Below, one piece after another: positions 1 through 5,839 of a stretch of DNA of 5,880 nucleotides. Where the stretch lies: contig PMLN01000090.1 in the NCBI GenBank assembly GCA_003158885.1, positions 5,842 through 11,721 on the forward strand, written 5' to 3'. Position numbers and translations under genes: made by a program. The DNA comes from Anaerolineae bacterium (GTDB lineage: Bacteria > Chloroflexota > Anaerolineae > Anaerolineales > Villigracilaceae). Under the pieces are notes generated by a model, which was given only the letters and a program-made list of their open reading frames with translations, was not told where the DNA came from and ran no database searches. How positions within the stretch are numbered: position 1 is the stretch's first letter; each line of letters starts with the position of its first letter.

Positions 1-206
1 GCGGCAAAAGGCGTGCTCTTGCGCGAACCCTTGAAACCGGCCGAACCTGCGGAACCCCAAGCCACCGTGTTTCCTTCCGAGTCGGTGATCGTCACAATCG
101 TATTATTGAACGATGCGAAGATATGCACCTGCCCGGAAGATAAATTGCGTTTTCCCTTTTTAGCGCCGCCAGTTGTGCGGCGCGCGGAGCGTACACTTTG
201 AGGCAT
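1..206 (-). CDS. rpsK: 30S ribosomal protein S11 (5' part, cut by window edge)
   Basis: S11 is a primary-assembly protein of the small-subunit platform and helps shape the mRNA exit/E-site region. Only the first 68 codons are present; the gene runs off the left edge of the window, so this is a window truncation and not a broken gene. The visible protein has a basic N-terminal tail (residues 1-20, rich in R and K), followed by the S11 core signature: HIFASFNNTIVTITD at about residues 28-42, then the glycine/serine segment AWGSAGSAGFKGSRKSTPFA near the cut end. The ATG at 204-206 is chosen because an AGGAG lies 10 nt upstream (plus-strand 217-221). An out-of-frame ATG at 211-213 is only 3 nt from that site and opens just 17 codons. 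The gene follows rpsM after 18 nt, as in most bacterial alpha-type operons. Identification is secure. Confidence 0.96.
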   Translation of the reverse strand, partial: MPQSVRSARRTTGGAKKGKRNLSSGQVHIFASFNNTIVTITDSEGNTVAWGSAGSAGFKGSRKSTPFA

Positions 207-224
207 AACTCATCAACTCCTGTC

Positions 225-614
225 TTACTTCTTGGTCGCGCCGCGTCGGCGTCCGCGCCCGGCCACCGTCTTCTTGCTGCCCTTGCGGGTGCGGGAATTG
301 GTGCGGGTGCGCTGTCCGCGCACGGGCAGATTGCGGCGATGCCGCAGGCCGCGATACGAGCCGATCTCGATCAGCCGCTTGATGTTCATCTGCTGGTCGC
401 GGCGCAAATCGCCTTCGACTTCATAATTTTTGGATATAAACTCGCGCATCGCCGTGACTTCGGATTCGGTCAAATCCTTGACGCGTGTGTCCGGATTCAC
501 CTTGGTCGCGGCCAGGATTGCCCGGGCGCGCGTGGGGCCGATGCCGAAAAGATACGCCAAGCCAATTTCAACCCGCTTATTGCGGGGCAGATCAACGCCT
601 TCAATTCTCGCCAT
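225..614 (-). CDS. rpsM: 30S ribosomal protein S13
   Basis: S13 sits in the head of the 30S subunit and contacts the large subunit and the P-site tRNA through its basic C-terminal tail. The 129-residue product has the usual length. It starts with MARIEGVDLPRNKRVEIGL and carries the helix-turn motif YLFGIGPTRA at residues 21-30. The strongly conserved rRNA-binding segment GSYRGLRHRRNLPVRGQRTR lies at 85-104 and is followed by NSRTRKG. The tail (113-129) is almost all K, R, G and A, as expected for the tRNA-contacting end. The ATG lies 5 nt after the rpmJ stop, with an AGGG at 624-627 inside the end of rpmJ, so translation is probably coupled to rpmJ. It is followed closely by rpsK. Nothing unusual was seen. 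Confidence 0.98.
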   Translation of the reverse strand: MARIEGVDLPRNKRVEIGLAYLFGIGPTRARAILAATKVNPDTRVKDLTESEVTAMREFISKNYEVEGDLRRDQQMNIKRLIEIGSYRGLRHRRNLPVRGQRTRTNSRTRKGSKKTVAGRGRRRGATKK

Positions 615-619
615 AGAAA

Positions 620-733
620 TTAACCCTGTCGCTGCTTATGTTTTGGATTTTCGCAGATCACGTACACGCGCCCCTTGCGCCGTACGATACGGCACTTGGC
701 ACAACGCTTGCGAACCGATGGTGAAACTTTCAT
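620..733 (-). CDS. rpmJ: 50S ribosomal protein L36, zinc-ribbon (C+) form
   Basis: L36 is the smallest large-subunit protein and binds 23S rRNA near the base of the L7/L12 stalk region. The 37-residue product has the standard length of the single-form L36. It begins MKVSPSVRKRCAKCR and keeps all four zinc ligands, C11, C14, C27 and H32 (C-x2-C-x12-C-x4-H), so this is the zinc-binding type and not the zinc-free paralogue. Almost a third of the residues are K or R. The start is well supported by AAGGAG at 740-745, 6 nt before the ATG. It is the first gene after the 87-nt gap that follows map and would be the first gene read from the promoter candidate at 772-800. In many bacteria infA precedes rpmJ here; it does not in this window. 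Confidence 0.97.
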   Translation of the reverse strand: MKVSPSVRKRCAKCRIVRRKGRVYVICENPKHKQRQG

Positions 734-771
734 AGTGCGCTCCTTACTTCTTTAACAAAGCCAAAGATGTG

Positions 772-800
772 ATTATACAGGTACTAGCTTTTTCCGTCCA
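772..800 (-). promoter_or_regulatory. Candidate sigma-70-type promoter upstream of rpmJ-rpsM-rpsK
   Basis: Read on the minus strand, the map-rpmJ gap contains a perfect TATAAT (plus-strand 772-777) and, 17 nt upstream, TGGACG (795-800), which matches TTGACA at 4 of 6 positions. The stretch between and after the boxes is A/T-rich. Initiation about 7 nt past the -10 box would give a leader of roughly 30 nt before the rpmJ ATG, which includes the AAGGAG ribosome binding site at 740-745. That leader looks too short for a large ribosomal-protein-binding structure such as the S4 target of E. coli. No terminator is visible between map and this promoter, so read-through from upstream probably continues. 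This is the largest non-coding stretch in the window (734-820). The call rests on sequence match alone. Confidence 0.6.
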
Positions 801-820
801 GAGTTTGGCCCGTCGGACAA

Positions 821-1591
821 TCATGGGACAGTCAGGATGAGGGGTTCACCTTCGGTGACGGCCACGGAATGTTCAAAATGGGCCGTCAATGACTTGTCCG
901 CCGAGACCACCGTCCACTGGTCGCGCAAAGTGCGGGTTTCGTGCGTTCCGACCAAAACCATCGGTTCGATGGCAATGGTCATTCCCGGACGAAGAGGCGT
1001 TCCGGTACCCGCCGTCCCAAAATTGGGAACCATGGGGCCTTCATGCATCTGCCGTCCCACACCATGACTGGTGTATTCGCGCGTGACGTGCAGGCCGCGG
1101 CTTTCCACGTAATTCTGGATCGCCGCCGAAATATCGCCTGTGCGATTGCCGACGCGCATTTTGTCAATCGCCGCAACCAACGCGCCTTCCGTGATTTCCA
1201 TCAGGCGCTTTGCGAGAGGGGAAACCTCCCCCACCGCGAAGGTCAGCGCCGAATCGCCAACAAAACCTTCGAACACCGTCCCGCAATCCACGGAGATGAT
1301 ATCGCCCTCGCGGAGAATCCGCTTTTTGCTCGGAATCCCATGCACCAGTTCTTCGTTGACGCTGGTGCAGATCGAAGCCGGAAACGGCGGCTGGCTGTAA
1401 CCTTTGAAAGGCGAATAACAACCGTGTTTCTTCAGCACTTCCTCAGCAGCCGCGTTGAGATCGGCCGTTGAAACACCGGGTTGTATCAAATTTTTCATGG
1501 TCGCCAAAATCTCGGCATTGATGCGTCCGGCCTGGCGCATGATCTTTAATTCGCCAGGGCTTTTGATATGGATTTGGCGATCAGAACTCAT
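821..1591 (-). CDS. map: Methionine aminopeptidase, type I
   Basis: This metalloprotease removes the N-terminal methionine from nascent proteins after deformylation. The product is 256 residues, close to the 250-265 typical of type I enzymes. All five metal ligands can be placed: D102 (in SVDCG), D113 (in VGDSA), H176 (in TSHGVGR), E209 (in AIEPM) and E240 (in HFEHS). The substrate-binding histidines H84 (in LVHGIPS) and H183 (in QMHEGP) are also present. No N-terminal zinc-finger or SH3-binding extension is seen. I place the start at the ATG ending at 1591, which overlaps the adk stop by one base (TAATG) and has GGAG 6 nt upstream (1598-1601). A TTG start 12 nt earlier, at 1603, would lie next to that site and is unlikely. 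The adk-map pairing is common in Gram-positive-type clusters. Confidence 0.97.
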   Translation of the reverse strand: MSSDRQIHIKSPGELKIMRQAGRINAEILATMKNLIQPGVSTADLNAAAEEVLKKHGCYSPFKGYSQPPFPASICTSVNEELVHGIPSKKRILREGDIISVDCGTVFEGFVGDSALTFAVGEVSPLAKRLMEITEGALVAAIDKMRVGNRTGDISAAIQNYVESRGLHVTREYTSHGVGRQMHEGPMVPNFGTAGTGTPLRPGMTIAIEPMVLVGTHETRTLRDQWTVVSADKSLTAHFEHSVAVTEGEPLILTVP

Positions 1592-2268
1592 TATTTGCTC
1601 CAACTCATTCCAGCTTGGCCCTTCCGGATCACAGATAAAAGGGCGTCTGTCACTTTCTCAATCGGCTGGGTTCCGTCAATCTCAACCAATTTGTTTTGTC
1701 CGCGATAGTATGCAATCAACGGCGCGGTTTGTTCAGCATAGACCTTAATGCGGTTGGTGACGGTCCCGGCTTTATCGTCATCACGCTGGTAAAGTTCGGA
1801 ACCATCCAGATCGCAGCGGCCCGCAACCCGGGGCGGGTTGGACTTGATATTATAGATATGTCCCTGCGTGCGGCAAATCCAGCGATCCGACAAGCGTTCG
1901 ATCAAGACCCGTGGATCGGCATTGATAAACGGCACAAAATTCACATCGCCTTTAAAACCGGCGAGCAACCTGCTCAATGCCTCAGCCTGGACCGGGGTAC
2001 GGGGAAAACCGTCCAAAATGGCGCCCGCTTTGCAGTCCGGCCGGGCGAGGCGGTCTTTAACCATGGCAACCGTGACATCATCCGGTACGAGTTCGCCCTT
2101 ATCCATAAAGGATTTGGCGAGCCGGCCCAACTCCGTTTGATTCTTAATGTTCTCGCGAAATAAATCTCCGGAAGAAATGTGGATTAAGCCTGTTTGTGCG
2201 GCGAGGTTTTCGGCTTGTGTGCCTTTGCCTACGCCCGGAGGGCCGAGCAGAACGATATAGGTTGCCAC
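1591..2268 (-). CDS. adk: Adenylate kinase (long form with lid domain)
   Basis: Adenylate kinase interconverts ATP plus AMP with two ADP in the cytosol. The 225-residue product is of the long bacterial type. The P-loop GPPGVGKGT is at residues 9-17, the AMP-binding segment SSGDLFREN at 32-40, the DGFPRT motif at 86-91, and the lid at about 130-165, ending in ELYQRDDD. In zinc-type enzymes the lid has four ligands in a C-x2-C-x16-C-x2-C/D pattern. Here the equivalents are C132, Q135, C152 and D155, so one usual cysteine is replaced by glutamine and zinc binding is doubtful. Translation must start at GTG (2266-2268), giving MATYIVLLG. AAGGA lies 8 nt upstream (2277-2281), and the only nearby ATG (2274-2276) is followed at once by TAA. 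The gene follows secY after 22 nt and shares one base with map. Confidence 0.97.
   Translation of the reverse strand: MATYIVLLGPPGVGKGTQAENLAAQTGLIHISSGDLFRENIKNQTELGRLAKSFMDKGELVPDDVTVAMVKDRLARPDCKAGAILDGFPRTPVQAEALSRLLAGFKGDVNFVPFINADPRVLIERLSDRWICRTQGHIYNIKSNPPRVAGRCDLDGSELYQRDDDKAGTVTNRIKVYAEQTAPLIAYYRGQNKLVEIDGTQPIEKVTDALLSVIRKGQAGMSWSK
1598..1601 (-). promoter_or_regulatory. Ribosome binding site that fixes the map start
   Basis: GGAG on the minus strand, inside the end of adk, lies 6 nt before the ATG that overlaps the adk stop (TAATG). A TTG at 1601-1603 is in frame but overlaps this site, so it is not the start. Confidence 0.78.
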
Positions 2269-2276
2269 GTTTACAT

Positions 2277-2281
2277 TCCTT
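2277..2281 (-). promoter_or_regulatory. Ribosome binding site for the GTG start of adk
   Basis: AAGGA on the minus strand is 8 nt before the GTG at 2266-2268. An ATG at 2274-2276 lies between the two, but it follows the site directly and is itself followed by TAA, so it cannot encode a protein. Confidence 0.75.
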
Positions 2282-2290
2282 GATTTCGAT

Positions 2291-3673
2291 TTAGCGCACC
2301 AGCAAAGAGTCCTGATAGCCGTGCAGCTTCATCTCCGCTTCGATGTTCAGGAAGGTGTCACGAACCACACCCACCACGATCAGCAGGCCGGCAGAGGAGA
2401 CCAGGAACAAGCCGGTGGAAGTGGAGGCGCTGCCAATTCCAAGCACTTTCAGCAAAAGGCTGAGCAGGAAGGGCAAGGCGGCCACCAGACCCAGGAAGAA
2501 AGCGCCGGGAAAGGTAATGCGCTGTTGAACTTTGTTTAGGTATTTCTGCGTTATTTCGCCGGGGTGAACGCCGGGGACCTGCGCACCCTGTTTCTTCAGG
2601 TTGTCACCGTAGTTCTGTTGTTCAAAGAGAACCGAGGTATAGAAGAAGGTAAACGACACCACCATGAGAAAATACAGGAGCCAATACACCCAGCTACTCG
2701 AACCCGTCCCGCCTCCCAGGGTACCTTGCACGGATAAAGCAAAGTTCTTTATCCAGGCAGTGGTTGACTGGGTAAAATAACTGGCGATAATGGCCGGAAA
2801 TTGCAGGATGGCGCTTGCAAAAATCAATGGGATCATACCGGCAAGATTGACCATCAACGGCAAAGTGCCCTTGACCGGCATGGACATGCGGTTACCCATC
2901 CGGCGTCCAGGATACATGACCGGCACGTTGCGGCGTCCCTGCTGGATGAAAACAATCGCATAGATCGTTGCAATGATCACGATCAGCGTGAAGATCAACA
3001 GGAACCAGCGATATTGCTGATCGCCCATTATACTGACAAGGTTGGAAGGCATGCGTGCCACGATGCCTGCAAAAATCACCAGTGAAAGTCCCTGGCCGCG
3101 AATGCCGTATTCGGAAATCAATTCACCGAGCCAGATGGCAAACATCGTACCGGCGGTCATCACCAGAATGGTTGTCACGGAGGGCAGCCACGTATCACTG
3201 GCAAAACCAAAGGGAACGATGGCTCCCAAATTACCCTGAGAGGCCAATGAGTTGAAAATGTTGATCTGGCCCACCGCAGATAGCGCCGCCATCGGCACCG
3301 CGAGGAAATACGTCCAACGCTCCATCCAGCGCTGACCCTCGCGCGGATCTTCCTGCATCCGGCGCTGAAGGGCGGGGATGATCGGGATCAACAACTGTAA
3401 AATAATCTGGGCGGTGATATAGGGATAAACGCCCATGGAAAGCAGGGAGAAGTTGCTCACCGTGCCGCCGGACAATAGATCGAGGAAGCCCAGGAAACCG
3501 GCACTGGACGCCGCGCTGGCGCGGAAGGCTTTCAACGCCGCAAAATTGATGCCCGGCACCGGTACATTCGCGGCGAGGCGATAGAGCGCCAGAATCAATA
3601 ACGTAATCAGCAGCTTGTTCCGAATATCTTCCGACTTCCACAGGTAACGCCAACCCGAAAACGCTGATTTCAT
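2291..3673 (-). CDS. secY: Preprotein translocase channel subunit SecY
   Basis: SecY forms the protein-conducting channel of the inner-membrane Sec translocon with SecE and SecG, and is driven by SecA or by the ribosome. The 460-residue product has ten hydrophobic segments, roughly 20-40, 77-98, 118-138, 162-184, 193-213, 222-246, 272-298, 326-350, 388-412 and 420-440. The plug region FLDLLSGGTVSNFSLLSMG is at 63-81. The segment VNLAGMIPLIFASAI at 275-289 matches the start of the seventh helix. The C-terminal cytoplasmic loop has the expected NLKKQGAQVPG (358-368), but the next residues read VHPGE, so H370 replaces the arginine that is nearly universal there (E. coli R357). The start at 3673 has GAGGAG 7 nt upstream (3681-3686). 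It sits 18 nt after rplO, the usual spc-operon position. Confidence 0.98.
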   Translation of the reverse strand: MKSAFSGWRYLWKSEDIRNKLLITLLILALYRLAANVPVPGINFAALKAFRASAASSAGFLGFLDLLSGGTVSNFSLLSMGVYPYITAQIILQLLIPIIPALQRRMQEDPREGQRWMERWTYFLAVPMAALSAVGQINIFNSLASQGNLGAIVPFGFASDTWLPSVTTILVMTAGTMFAIWLGELISEYGIRGQGLSLVIFAGIVARMPSNLVSIMGDQQYRWFLLIFTLIVIIATIYAIVFIQQGRRNVPVMYPGRRMGNRMSMPVKGTLPLMVNLAGMIPLIFASAILQFPAIIASYFTQSTTAWIKNFALSVQGTLGGGTGSSSWVYWLLYFLMVVSFTFFYTSVLFEQQNYGDNLKKQGAQVPGVHPGEITQKYLNKVQQRITFPGAFFLGLVAALPFLLSLLLKVLGIGSASTSTGLFLVSSAGLLIVVGVVRDTFLNIEAEMKLHGYQDSLLVR

Positions 3674-3691
3674 CAGAAATCTCCTCGCTGG

Positions 3692-4147
3692 TTATTGGAT
3701 CAATTCCACAGAACCGCCAGCCTTTTCGATCTTGGATTTGGCAGTGGCGCTGACGCGATGAACCTTCACTTTAAGTGCGACTTTCAAATCGCCGCGTCCC
3801 AGGACAACCACCGGGTTGCGCGGATCGCGCAGCAAATGCGCGGCCGCAAGCGATTCCAGATTTACATCCGCATCGGCCTTGAACGCCTCGGATAATTGAT
3901 CCAGGTTGACTTCGTTATAATTCGTCCGATTCGGCGGGGTAAACCCTTCACCGCGCATGAACGGCAGGCGGCGGTAGAACGGCAGGTTGCCGCCCTGGGC
4001 ATAAATGCGGCCGCCCTCGCCGGAGCGTGAGCCCTGGCCTTTGGTGCCGCGGCCGGCTGTCTTGCCCTGACCGGCCGAGGGGCCGCGCCCGACGCGTTTA
4101 CGATTTTTCTTCGAGCCCGGATTGGGCACAAGTTCATGTAATTTCAT
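3692..4147 (-). CDS. rplO: 50S ribosomal protein L15
   Basis: L15 is a late-assembly protein of the large subunit whose long N-terminal extension threads through 23S rRNA. The 151-residue product has the normal length. The extension is rich in G, K and R: MKLHELVPNPGSKKNRKRVG (1-20), followed by RGPSAGQGKTAGRGTKGQGS (21-40) and the GGNLPFYRRLPF segment (52-63). The C-terminal globular part (about 75-151) ends with the typical VKVHRVSATAKSKIEKAGG signature (127-145). The start ATG lies 6 nt after the rpmD stop. The only Shine-Dalgarno-like sequence is a short AGG overlapping that stop (4153-4155), so translation is probably coupled to rpmD. The RLPF-x-RG pattern is one of the features that remind me of Chloroflexota, though this is not diagnostic. 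Confidence 0.97.
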   Translation of the reverse strand: MKLHELVPNPGSKKNRKRVGRGPSAGQGKTAGRGTKGQGSRSGEGGRIYAQGGNLPFYRRLPFMRGEGFTPPNRTNYNEVNLDQLSEAFKADADVNLESLAAAHLLRDPRNPVVVLGRGDLKVALKVKVHRVSATAKSKIEKAGGSVELIQ

Positions 4148-4153
4148 TGCAAC

Positions 4154-4351
4154 CTACTCTTCGATCTTCAGAAGATGAATCACTTTATTCAACATTCCGC
4201 GCAGGGCCGGAGTGTCCTTATGTTCGATGGTCTGATGCATCCGGTGCAGACCCAAAGCGAGGACGGTTTGCTTCTGGTCCTTGGTATATCCGATCGGACT
4301 GCGGACAAGCGTTACGCGGATGGTTTTGCCTGCATTTTCATTTTTAGGCAT
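4154..4351 (-). CDS. rpmD: 50S ribosomal protein L30
   Basis: L30 is a small large-subunit protein found in many but not all bacterial phyla. The 65-residue product is slightly longer than the 58-60 of most bacterial L30 proteins because of a short polar N-terminus (MPKNENAGK). The family core is clear: VTLVRSPIG at 13-21, then TVLALGLHRMHQ at 29-40 and TPALRGMLNKV at 47-57. The start codon lies inside the last codons of rpsE, with an 8-nt overlap in a different frame. A strong GGAGG (4359-4363) sits 7 nt before the ATG, within rpsE coding sequence. This supports the start and implies translational coupling between S5 and L30. rplO follows after 6 nt. Confidence 0.97.
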   Translation of the reverse strand: MPKNENAGKTIRVTLVRSPIGYTKDQKQTVLALGLHRMHQTIEHKDTPALRGMLNKVIHLLKIEE

Positions 4352-4895
4352 GCTGCTTCCTCCGCTCCCAGAACGGCAGCAAATCTTCCACCTTCTTGCC
4401 GCGCCGAGCCGCTTCCACTTGAACAGACTTCAGTTTACTCAAGGCATCGAAAGTCGCCATCACCACGTTGAGGACATTGGCGGAACCCATGGATTTGGTG
4501 AGAATATCACGCACGCCCGTAACTTCCAAAACGGCGCGCACACCACCGGCCGCGATCACACCGGTACCCGGGGAGGCAGGCTTGAGGAAAACGCGCGCCC
4601 CGCCCACCACACCCAGCGATTCGTGCGGGATGGTGGTGCCCGCCAAATTCATGACGTGCATGTTCTTGTGGGCGCGTTCGGAAGCCTTGCGCATTGCATC
4701 GGGCACGGCATTGGCTTTCCCGCTGCCCAGGCCAACCGTTCCCTTTTTGTCGCCGACGACCACCGTCACGCGAAAGCGGAAGCGGCGGCCGCCTTTGACC
4801 ACTTTGGCGACGCGGGCGATCTCGATCACGCGTTCTTCAAGGGCGTCCTGCGCTTCAAATTGCTGCTGTTCTACCATTTTTTCTACTTGTGCCAT
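4344..4895 (-). CDS. rpsE: 30S ribosomal protein S5
   Basis: S5 lies at the mRNA entry side of the small subunit, affects decoding accuracy and is the classical spectinomycin-resistance protein. The 183-residue product has a 20-residue acidic, glutamine-rich leader, then the double-stranded-RNA-binding-like S5 domain (about 21-85) and the C-terminal domain (about 90-165). The spectinomycin-loop segment VVKGGRRFRF is at 32-41, and GSGKANAVP at 57-65 corresponds to the usual G-x-GKA motif. The signatures KPASPGTGVIAAGGVRAVLE (105-124) and GSANVLNVV (137-145) are clear. A GTG start at 4907 would add four residues (MELI), but it overlaps the GGAG at 4902-4905, which lies 6 nt before the ATG at 4895, so the ATG is chosen. 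The gap to rplR is 18 nt. Confidence 0.97.
   Translation of the reverse strand: MAQVEKMVEQQQFEAQDALEERVIEIARVAKVVKGGRRFRFRVTVVVGDKKGTVGLGSGKANAVPDAMRKASERAHKNMHVMNLAGTTIPHESLGVVGGARVFLKPASPGTGVIAAGGVRAVLEVTGVRDILTKSMGSANVLNVVMATFDALSKLKSVQVEAARRGKKVEDLLPFWERRKQHA
4359..4363 (-). promoter_or_regulatory. Ribosome binding site of rpmD inside rpsE
   Basis: The minus strand reads GGAGG 7 nt before the rpmD ATG. The site lies within the last codons of rpsE, so S5 translation passes over it. This arrangement favours coupled S5 and L30 synthesis. Confidence 0.8.
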
Positions 4896-4901
4896 AATCA
4901 A

Positions 4902-4905
4902 CTCC
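4902..4905 (-). promoter_or_regulatory. Ribosome binding site that fixes the rpsE start
   Basis: On the minus strand GGAG stands 6 nt before the ATG at 4895, a good spacing. The alternative in-frame GTG (4905-4907) overlaps this site and has no Shine-Dalgarno sequence of its own, so the four-residue longer S5 is unlikely. Confidence 0.8.
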
Positions 4906-4913
4906 ACATCGGC

Positions 4914-5279
4914 CTAGAACTGCAGGCCGCCTTCCCGCGCACCATCTGCCAGCGCCTTGACGCGTCCAGTATATTGAAAACCGCCGCGGTCAAACACAAC
5001 CGCTGTAATGCCTTTATTCTTGGCGCGCTCAGCGACCAACTTGCCGACGAGCCTGGCTTGTTCAGCCTTTTTCTTATCCTTCATCTGGTCACGCAATTCC
5101 TTGTCCACGGAAGATGCAGAAACCAGGGTCTCGCCCTCGGCATCATTGATGACCTGGGCGTAAATCTCCGTCACACTGCGGAAAACGGCCAAACGTGGAC
5201 GCTGGGCCGTACCAGCCAGATTCAAGCGCACACGCGCGTGGCGCCGCTTGCGAGCAACAGAACGATTATTGTCAGCCAT
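4914..5279 (-). CDS. rplR: 50S ribosomal protein L18
   Basis: L18 binds 5S rRNA together with L5 and helps anchor it in the central protuberance. The 121-residue product has the normal bacterial length. It has a basic N-terminal tail (ARKRRHARVRLNLAGT, 9-24), then RPRLAVFRS at 27-35 and IYAQVI at 39-44. The highly conserved C-terminal signature VVFDRGGFQYTGRVKALADG at 94-113 ends in AREGGLQF. The middle helix (60-90) is rich in K and E. The ATG follows the rplF stop after only 2 nt. The nearest purine-rich sequence, GGGAG in the end of rplF, is about 13 nt away, so initiation probably depends on coupling to rplF. rpsE follows after 18 nt, the standard spc-operon order. Confidence 0.98.
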   Translation of the reverse strand: MADNNRSVARKRRHARVRLNLAGTAQRPRLAVFRSVTEIYAQVINDAEGETLVSASSVDKELRDQMKDKKKAEQARLVGKLVAERAKNKGITAVVFDRGGFQYTGRVKALADGAREGGLQF

Positions 5280-5281
5280 GA

Positions 5282-5833
5282 TTATTTCGCGGCTCCCTTC
5301 CCAGCTTTTCCGGCTTTGTGGCGAATATGTTCGCCCAAATAACGCAAGCCCTTGCCATGATAAGGTTCAGGCGGACGAACTTCACGAATGTTCGCCGCGA
5401 TCTGCCCCACCAGTTCCTTATCGAAACCCAAAACCTTGATCTGGCGGGACTTTAGATCCGCTTCGAAGGCTATTCCAGCCGGCGGTTCGATCTTGACCGG
5501 ATGCGAATACCCAACATACAACGCCAGATTCTTGCCTTCCATTTCAGCGCGATAGCCCACGCCTTCCACTTCCAATACGGTTACAAAGCCCTGGCTGACG
5601 CCATGTACCATGTTGGCGAGCAGGGCGCGCGTGGTGCCATGCAGGGCGCGTTCCACGGCATTATCCGATTTGCGTGTGACGACCAGGTGGTTGTTTTCCA
5701 CCTTGATCTCCATCATCGGGGAGAATGCACGCTGGAGTTCGCCCTTTGGCCCTTTCACGCGGACGTTCGATCCTTTGACGTCCACTTGAACACCGCCCGG
5801 AATTTCGACGGGTAATCTTCCAATACGAGACAC
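5282..5833 (-). CDS. rplF: 50S ribosomal protein L6
   Basis: L6 has two repeated RNA-binding domains and binds near the sarcin-ricin loop and the factor-binding site of the large subunit. The 183-residue product fits the family (about 177-180). It begins MSRIGRLPVEIPGGVQV. The first domain spans about 1-80 with LHGTTRALLANMV at 64-76. The second spans about 82-170 with VEGVGYRAE at 89-97, GYSHPV at 108-113 and the family signature PPEPYHGKG at 154-162. That motif more often reads EPYKGKG, so H159 is a mild variant. The C-terminus is basic (HKAGKAGKGAAK). Translation starts at GTG (5831-5833) behind a near-ideal AGGAGG 6 nt upstream; no ATG lies near that site. It follows rpsH after 17 nt and precedes rplR by 2 nt. 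Confidence 0.98.
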   Translation of the reverse strand: MSRIGRLPVEIPGGVQVDVKGSNVRVKGPKGELQRAFSPMMEIKVENNHLVVTRKSDNAVERALHGTTRALLANMVHGVSQGFVTVLEVEGVGYRAEMEGKNLALYVGYSHPVKIEPPAGIAFEADLKSRQIKVLGFDKELVGQIAANIREVRPPEPYHGKGLRYLGEHIRHKAGKAGKGAAK

Positions 5834-5839
5834 TTTTTA

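Noticed and set aside
211..213. Alternative ATG just upstream of the rpsK start
   Set aside because: It is out of frame with S11, only 3 nt from the ribosome binding site, and reaches a stop after 17 codons.
198..623. Plus-strand open frame of 141 codons opposite rpsM
   Set aside because: It is fully antisense to S13 and resembles no family. It is a by-product of the strongly biased R/G/K codons of rpsM.
734..764. Short hairpin (TCTTT with AAAGA) in the predicted rpmJ leader as a regulatory structure
   Set aside because: Five A-T pairs with a nine-base loop in A/T-rich DNA are expected by chance and are too weak to suggest a ribosomal-protein binding site.
795..820. Possible terminator hairpin (GTCC with GGAC) just after map
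   Set aside because: The stem has only four Watson-Crick pairs plus G-U pairs, a 15-nt loop, and no T tract after it on the transcribed strand. The bases overlap the promoter -35 box instead.
941..1471. Plus-strand open frame of 176 codons opposite map
   Set aside because: It is antisense to a complete type I methionine aminopeptidase with all metal ligands, and its translation shows no motif.
1849..1876. TATAAT with TTGCCG at 16-nt spacing inside adk, pointing toward map
   Set aside because: The bases encode the conserved adenylate kinase lid (HIYNI), so the hexamer is explained by coding. The -35 match is partial and there is no other sign of a start here.
4281..5342. A 353-codon open reading frame on the plus strand opposite rpsE and rplR
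   Set aside because: It lies antisense to rpmD, rpsE, rplR and the end of rplF, all of which are certain. Its translation is low-complexity, rich in H, A and R, with no recognisable domain, as expected from the complement of GC-rich codons.
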